Shown here in pieces: positions 57,960 through 64,000 of a stretch of DNA of 64,000 nt. The stretch is taken from NCBI GenBank assembly GCA_014549065.1, contig JACDOX010000082.1:2203266-2267265 (forward strand), read 5' to 3'. Both the position numbers and the translations under genes were made by a program. The notes beneath the pieces were generated by a model. That model did no database searches. It was not told the origin of the DNA and worked only from the letters and a program-made list of their open reading frames with translations. Positions within the stretch are counted from its first letter, which is position 1. Each line of letters starts with the position of its first letter. The stretch comes from Cardinalis cardinalis (taxonomy: Eukaryota > Chordata > Aves > Passeriformes > Cardinalidae).

Positions 57960-59658
57960 TCTATACACAGAGGCAAGCTTTATTCTTCCAAGGTGAACTT
58001 CACCACTGGGAAGATGGCTGGTACAAGTCCAATACACCATTTATGTTCTAAATAAAGGATATTTTGAGGCCTCAAGCAGATACTGGCCTCATACCAAACT
58101 CCTGAGTAGTGGCAAATTTCAGCTTGGAACCAANAGCAGACATGCAACCAAAGCTTTCACAAAAACTAGATTATTTTACANGGTAACGTGGCCATAAAGT
58201 CCTTTTAAAAGAGTGCTAGCTGATTTTAGTGACACCATAGCATCAGAAGTTAACCTGTGGATCCAGAGAATTACAATAAGCATGTGTCTTTTTAACTGGG
58301 AAGTAAACATTAGCAAACTACTGCAACACTGTGCTTCCAGTACATGTTGCAAAATGCAACCGACCCCTGTAAATCACAACATNAACTTTTATTTCACTAC
58401 TGTCCATCACAAATCACATGGCAAAACAGATTTCCCTTGTCACTGTTGACATATACTAAGATACCTGATCATCTTCCATTAAAAAACCCAACATAGCAAT
58501 AGCTGGGTAAGATACAAAGCCTGCTGCTTTCCCAGTGTTTAAGTGAAAAGCATAGCCTAGGTATCTCAGCATATTTGCTAACAGGGAAGAAATACAACTT
58601 TTTATCCACATTTAATTAAAATGTCAACTAGTGGACATACAGGGGAAAAAAGCCAACCAAAAAACCCAACAGAGATATCAGGAAATAGTTAAGTCATGGC
58701 ATTTGCTTTTAGTACTTATACCTGTAAATAGAAGTAGTTGTGATCCATCAAACTCACTGATGTCCTGAAAGCCAAATCCCACATGGACATTAGCAGCCTA
58801 GTGGAGCAAAACATACACCACCAAATCTGCTGCTGTAACCCAGCAGGGCAGTCCTGGAAATGATGTTCCCAAATCACATGCCCTTCTGAAATTCTTCCTT
58901 AGTCCTGGCTGCTACTGGTTCCATTTTGAGTCTTACCTGAGAAGGCAGGGAAATTCAGTCCCAGGGCAAACAAAGGTCAAAGCTTGTTTGAAGCTCCCTG
59001 AGGTCTCTCTCCTGTAATTCCTTGTTTCAGTGTGTATGTAAATGATCTAATTCCTCGCCAGCAGCTTCAAGTTATTTACAAAAAAGTCACTGACTTGGAC
59101 ACTGGTTTTCTGGAATGCATCTTTGATACACTGACCAAGTTACTCTTGTTTAAGTCAAAAGAAGTCTGAAAAGCAACTTTTCATCTTTCTCAGGAAGCTG
59201 TATCCTGACTATGACAGGATTTACTACCTGTATTGACTCCATTTCTTCCCATATTGTTTTCTTCTCTTTGCAAAATAAGAATTTAATCTTTCTTTGCAGG
59301 AAAAAACCAAACAATTACTTACTAACACATTCACCAAAGTGAATTTACAGCAAACACTACCATCACCACCATCCACCCCCCAATCTTCAGAATTAATTTA
59401 ATGGAGGCCAGTTATTAGGATACCAGTTTTATGTTTGAAAATAAAGTGCATTATGATTGTTACTGAGAACTTTGCTGATTTCAGGTTAGCATAGTTAGTA
59501 TCAATCCTCAGCAACATCAATAAAATAGTAATTACAAAATAAATTCATAACATGAGTCAGAATCTGAAACAGCACACATGAAAAGTAAGTTTTGTATAAA
59601 CAGGAAGAAGAAAGAGAAANTGAAATGGAATCCCTAGTCCTTTGTGGAAACGATCCTA
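57960..59658 (-). other. CEP97: CEP97 3'UTR (provisional extent)
   Basis: Below the CEP97 stop codon the first minus-strand AATAAA is near 58387-58392, followed in the transcript by TTGTGATTT. The next is at 57979-57984, followed by CTGTGTATAG. Either could be the 3' end; I used the farther one. Confidence 0.35.
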
Positions 59659-60357
59659 TTATACAGCTATACCAACATGCAGCATCTGAAACGAAGAATC
59701 ACAGTCTGTTTGCTTCCCTTCTACTATTCCTGAATTCAGTTTGTAGCTTTCTGGTGGTATCTGACAGATTTCATCTCGGACAGGGGAGGATGTGTCTTGA
59801 GGGAGCTCTACAGAGACAGTGTCAGAGGAAGAATCTTGGCTTTCTGCTGACACAGACTCTTGTAGACAGCTGCCCTCCATTTCCTCATTGCAATCTGTGT
59901 CTTCATCAGCCTCTTCCAGCTGCTGAACAGATTTTAAATACTGTTCTATCAGTCCGTTGTCCTGCACATTACTAGAGCTCTCTTTACTTTGCCCACCCTC
60001 CCCATCTGAACAACATGCTGAAACACAATTGCCATATTGTTTGATGGTTTCCATTGAAAGGGAGCTCTCACTTCCTTCAGCTAAGCTCTTTGCAGAGCTA
60101 CACAGTTCACTGGCNTGAGTCTGATCAGCTGCAGAAGAATGAAACCCAGAATCTGGGAAGTGCAATGAAGACTTTTCCTGAAGATCATCCTCACTAGCTG
60201 GAGCTAACAAAGCAGAACTAACAGCTGGTGGGGTTTCTTGCTCCACCGTGGATGATTGAAGAGGTGGTTTGGATAAATATAAAGTATTGGCTGAAGGGAT
60301 CCCAGCACCACCTAAATTCTGCATCACTGAAAGCTGCCATTGTTGAAGAGATTTAAC
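59659..60357 (-). CDS. CEP97: CEP97 last coding exon
   Basis: It begins VKSLQQWQLSVMQ after acceptor TTCTCTATACAG. It includes FPDSGFHSS and EQYLKSVQQLEEADE, both shared with human, and ends LHVGIAV with TAA. It is mostly acidic and Ser-rich and probably disordered. An N near 60115 blurs one codon. Confidence 0.93.
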   Translation of the reverse strand, partial: VKSLQQWQLSVMQNLGGAGIPSANTLYLSKPPLQSSTVEQETPPAVSSALLAPASEDDLQEKSSLHFPDSGFHSSAADQTXASELCSSAKSLAEGSESSLSMETIKQYGNCVSACCSDGEGGQSKESSSNVQDNGLIEQYLKSVQQLEEADEDTDCNEEMEGSCLQESVSAESQDSSSDTVSVELPQDTSSPVRDEICQIPPESYKLNSGIVEGKQTDCDSSFQMLHVGIAV

Positions 60358-63300
60358 CTGTATAGAGAAAAATTTATTATAAAATGCAGATAAATGTATT
60401 TTGGTTTCCAGAGGATTTCTTGCATTTAGCAACCAAGCCCTAGTATAAAACCCAAGACCAAGTGACAAACAGAAGATTTTCTATATCATTAGGGAAACTT
60501 TGTTCTTCTTACTGTGAAATCATGGCTTTTAAACCTACATGCCAAACACTAACAGAGCACAAAAGCTCCCAATTCAAGTACCTGAAGAAAAAGCAATCTG
60601 TTTTTAAACCAGAAAGGATTTATCCATTTTTAAGAAAACAACCTTATTGTTGGAAGAAAAGCTTNTTAAAAGGTGTATTAACATCTTTCCTGCCTCAAAA
60701 ATGAATTGCTCACAAGAAACACAGCTTGATATCATTTCATTTGCCATGGGCCTTTACCAGTCACATAATTCTTCAGTTCTGCTTATGTTTATTTAGCTTG
60801 TCTTGCATTTTGTCTCCCTTCTCACACCACGCCACTATTTAGTCTTTAGTAGTAAAACCTGTGTTTTTGCACTAATGTTATGAAGGTTACTTTCCCCCAC
60901 AATATCAGTATAGCAGACAACACAGTAGTAAGAGTCTATTAAACCACCCAAATCNTTGGAAAAACTGAACCATATTGACTGTCTCTTCAGGATCTACAGT
61001 AAGAAATAATGTGAATTCACATATAGGCAGATTCGAATTCCAAATTCACATTTAAGCAGAAAAACAAGAGGACTAAAATTACTTACCTGGTTCCAAAGAA
61101 ATTTGATAGCTTCCTCCTGTACAAGCCTTTGCATTTTATCTTCCTCTCTTTCTTGTCTCAGTCTGCAAGAACACACATCCAAAATTTATGCAGCTTAAAT
61201 AAGCAACATTTGGGTAACAAGAGCAACAAGAACACATAAAAATGCCTACTTATATAACAGCACTCTTGAAAGATGCAACAGAACCTAACATTAAAAAATT
61301 ACTGCAGTCTGGCTTGCCATAAATACCCAGCTGCTGACTTCAAGTTTCTTTTTCAGTTACATTTAAATTCTGCTTCCTTTTACTGCAGCACATTTGTTGA
61401 CTTGGCAATAACGTGTCTTTTTGTAAACTGAATCCGAGCTCTTATTTTTTCCTGCATAACTATCAGCCCCTCCCCACACCAAATAGTGCTTCATTTCAAA
61501 CTATGCTGTCCCACTGATATATGGATGGGGTATGATGTGTAAGCATTGGGAGTTTCTAGAGGTTCACTGAGCACTCTACTTGATTTACAGAGCTTTTATC
61601 ACTTGTGAGAGTGAAGAAAAAGAGCCTGTCAGACTGACTGATCCAGGCTGATCCAGAAAGACATTAAGTAAATCCAGAATTTTTGGCTTACAAATTGAGG
61701 AACTTCGACTATGATCTTCTCCAAACATGAATTCACAGGATCAAAAATTAAAACAGAACCAAACANAGAGTCACATTTTAAAATTGTATCNTACAAGGCA
61801 GAGGATATTATTCTTTTTACCAGCAACAGAATAATAACTCCCAATATGGACACTTGATTTATATACTCTAATTGTGAGGAGACAAATTTAAAAAAAAAAA
61901 AACACTCAACAATTTCTATTTTGAAATATGCAAGTCCTGCTAAAATAGGAATAGAAAATGCGTTCTAACGCAATCCACTTATAGAAGGCACTTTGAGAGT
62001 ATGAACAGCTATATGCAAAACTGTGCTTTCCTTACAGGTAGTGATCCTGTAATGTAATCAGTTTTGTGTTTCTGATGCTAGGTTCTACTGCCAGTAGTTA
62101 CATCATCTATATGCTCTGAAATATTCTGGAATGATGGTTCTACTCAGACAGACTTGCAAATATGCAGCATGACCTCAACTTACTTGTCTATCTCAGCTGT
62201 TAAATAAATGATGTGCTGCTGCATTCTGTGTAGGCGAATTTCACTCCGCACTTCCTTGGCTTGAGGATGGTGGTTCCTGGTGTAAAATCCTCTCCAGGAT
62301 GCCTGAAGCTTGGTAGCTGCTTCAGTCATCCTTTGCAGTTCAGCTGCACCTCGATCAGCTGTTGCTGCACCTTGCCCAGCCAGTGAACCAGACCTTTCTT
62401 CTGTCATCTGTTCGGGACAAAGAGTTTTTACTCCTGATTCAGCACCTAGCAAGGTGCTGGGGTGACTGTGCCGAACTTGGCCTTCAGAGGCCCCTAAATA
62501 GTGGCCAGTCCTTGCAGCCAGGCCAGCTGTTACCAGCTCAGGAGCAGGCACCTGCAGGATTTCTTTGATATTCTCTTGTGTTTCCACACTTCCTGCTGCT
62601 CTATTATGGTACTCTCCTGTAACAGACAAAGCTTCTTGCTTTTTAGTTGTTTCCCTACTATTAATATCTCTCACACCTTCAATCACTGTATCGTCATCAT
62701 CTTCTAGGCCCAAATTGATTCCATGTAGCTTCAGGTCTGAGGCAGGAGACACTGGAGACAATCCTGAAGCGACTGGCATGAAAGTAGACTCTGAGGATAA
62801 AAGGCTGCTGTTTAGTTTGTCTTCATCTGTCTGTACATCTTCAAGGTGTAGCTCCTTGGCAAAGCTTCTTTCATGAAGAAAGGTGTTTTTTACTGCATAG
62901 GAATGATCATTGTTTGCACTTGGTCCAACCCAAGAATTCCTCTGGATGACAGGTTCTAGATAGGCAGAAAGGCACATTATAGTGTTAGAGTATTTCAATA
63001 ATATTAATAGTTTGTTTAATTCATAGGGATTCCCAATTTGTTTTGACAGTTAGCACCAGGGTGGGTAAGATGATCTAACATGTTAGTAACAATGAGCATT
63101 ATTTCTGTATCAGGACAGTATTTACCACAGTACCATCCAAACTTGGCAAACACTGGGTACAAGAAATGGCACAAACTGCACTTCCTTGGAGAATAATCTT
63201 GTATAAAATGCAAAAGTCAAAGTAGTAACTTATTTTGTTGGATTCGGTTCTTCGCCTAACCAGCCTACTAGCATTTCAAGACACAAATCAGCATGGACTG

Positions 63301-63589
63301 GATTATTTTTAGAAACAATGTACAACTTCAGTTGAGAAAACAGAAGATCAATAAAATAAAACAATAAGAGTGCCTTGTTCTGAAATTCCTTCCATAAAGT
63401 TACCTACACTCAAAAGAAAAATATTTATTTCCACAGGAGTAGATAAGCTACTTACCCTTTTCAAGACCCATCTGTGATGGCTGGGCCAGGGCACTGTGNT
63501 CATGAGCAACTGGCACTGCTTTGCTGGGAGCAGAAAATGTAAGTGGTTCCTCATTTTGGTTTTCATGCATCAACTGCCTCTGGTGGAAT
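59659..63589 (-). CDS. CEP97: CEP97, centrosomal protein of 97 kDa (C-terminal part, last four exons)
   Basis: CEP97 acts with CP110 at the distal end of centrioles to hold back cilium assembly, and in vertebrates carries N-terminal leucine-rich repeats and a central IQ motif. The visible exons are 63589-63456, 62955-62184, 61162-61087 and 60357-59659, about 560 of roughly 865 residues. The N-terminal repeats lie beyond the right edge. An IQ-like segment, ATKLQASWRGFYTRNHHP, is near the end of the second visible exon. It is followed by a charged helix (LRQEREEDKMQRLVQEE) likely to form a coiled coil. The tail ends CDSSFQMLHVGIAV, like the human CEP97 end. All junctions keep frame. Confidence 0.92.
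61087..61162 (-). CDS. CEP97: CEP97 penultimate exon (76 bp), coiled-coil segment
   Basis: It encodes LRQEREEDKMQRLVQEEAIK and FLWNQ. The acceptor is GTTCTTGCAG and the donor is CAG|GTAAGT. Confidence 0.92.
62184..62955 (-). CDS. CEP97: CEP97 exon with IQ motif
   Basis: A 772-bp exon beginning PVIQRNSWVGPSAN. A long acidic, Ser/Thr-rich middle is followed by the IQ-like ATKLQASWRGFYTRN and RLHRMQQHIIYLTAEIDK. The acceptor is TATCTAG and the donor is CAA|GTAAGT. Confidence 0.93.
63456..63589 (-). CDS. CEP97: CEP97 exon (leftmost visible of the upstream part)
   Basis: It encodes FHQRQLMHENQNEEPLTF and ends MGLEK. The acceptor is GTGCTTAG and the donor is AAGG|GTAAGT. The N at 63499 makes one codon Asp or Glu. 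Earlier exons lie beyond the window. Confidence 0.88.
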
Positions 63590-63824
63590 CTAAGCACAGA
63601 GTGCCAACAATGGATTTTATGCTTCATTTAAACCTTCTTTTGTACAGAAAACATCTNAAAGAAACTATGAACTATTTCAAAAGAAACAAGTGATCAAAAC
63701 ATTCTAAAGGAGAGGCTTGTTATGCAGACTCCGATACACAGAAGACACTAACAGGACTACTCACAAAATAGGAAACTGCAGTCTTTTCCTACTCCCCTTC
63801 CTCCAGCCCCTCTTTCTTCATTAC

Positions 63825-63855
<31 letters not shown>

Positions 63856-64000
63856 CAAACCCCACCAAACAAACAAAAACCCCCAAAAAAACCCCAAAAC
63901 CAACCAAATAAAAATGAGAAAAAACCCAACATGCAGTTCTGACTATAAACTGAAAACCATGAGGTATTTCTAAACACAAAGAAGTCATGCAAATATTTTA
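63590..64000 (-). other. CEP97: CEP97 intron at the window edge, with A-rich tract
   Basis: It contains a poly-A run of about 26 bases (63830-63855) followed by A/C-rich sequence to about 63930. No exon was recognised before the window ends. Confidence 0.6.

Larger units (their letters stand above)
60358..63455 (-). other. CEP97: CEP97 introns in the window
   Basis: Three introns (60358-61086, 61163-62183 and 62956-63455), AT-rich, with GT/AG ends. I see no repeat or other gene in them. Confidence 0.75.

Overview
The window looks like bird genomic DNA, most likely from a passerine. CR1 retroposon fragments lie in both orientations, there are retroviral LTRs of a type I associate with songbird genomes, the introns are compact, and three intron-containing genes stand in the order and orientation known from other amniotes. 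All three are on the minus strand: CEP97 (3' part only, from the right edge to about 59.66 kb), NXPE3 (coding exons between 46.80 and 31.23 kb) and NFKBIZ (coding exons between 12.99 and 6.04 kb). I placed exon boundaries by reading the reverse complement for AG/GT splice sites, and every junction keeps frame. The models give about 699 aa for NFKBIZ, 561 aa for NXPE3, and the C-terminal 560 aa or so of CEP97. Families were recognised from memory of the vertebrate proteins; no search was run.

Layout: 1-4564 is flank downstream of NFKBIZ. 4565-6040 is the NFKBIZ 3'UTR, with a cluster of hairpins next to the stop codon. 6041-12989 is the NFKBIZ coding region, and 12490-13345 is its GC-rich promoter island with a TATA-like box and a 79-bp tandem duplication. 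13346-27164 is intergenic, with an LTR plus retroviral leader remnant and two microsatellites. 27165-31231 is a provisional NXPE3 3'UTR. 31232-46795 is the NXPE3 coding region, whose introns hold two LTRs, a CR1 copy, and a GC-rich minisatellite containing an assembly gap. 46796-50732 is NXPE3 5' sequence, ending in a CpG island that is the likely promoter. 50733-57959 is intergenic. 57960-63589 is CEP97 3'UTR and its last four exons.

The three genes are neighbours with separate jobs, not a pathway. NFKBIZ encodes the inducible nuclear regulator IkappaB-zeta. NXPE3 encodes a secretory-pathway protein with a neurexophilin-like region and a PC-esterase domain. CEP97 encodes a centriolar protein that works with CP110. 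The observation I rate highest is in the NFKBIZ 3'UTR. Five perfect or near-perfect inverted repeats lie within 145 nt of the stop codon, two with UAU triloops. This is how I remember the mammalian NFKBIZ translational silencing element targeted by Regnase-1. I found no novel gene system; long open frames in the GC-rich islands and microsatellites look like composition artefacts. Isolated single Ns occur every few hundred bases, probably masked ambiguous positions, and a run of 85 Ns marks a gap.
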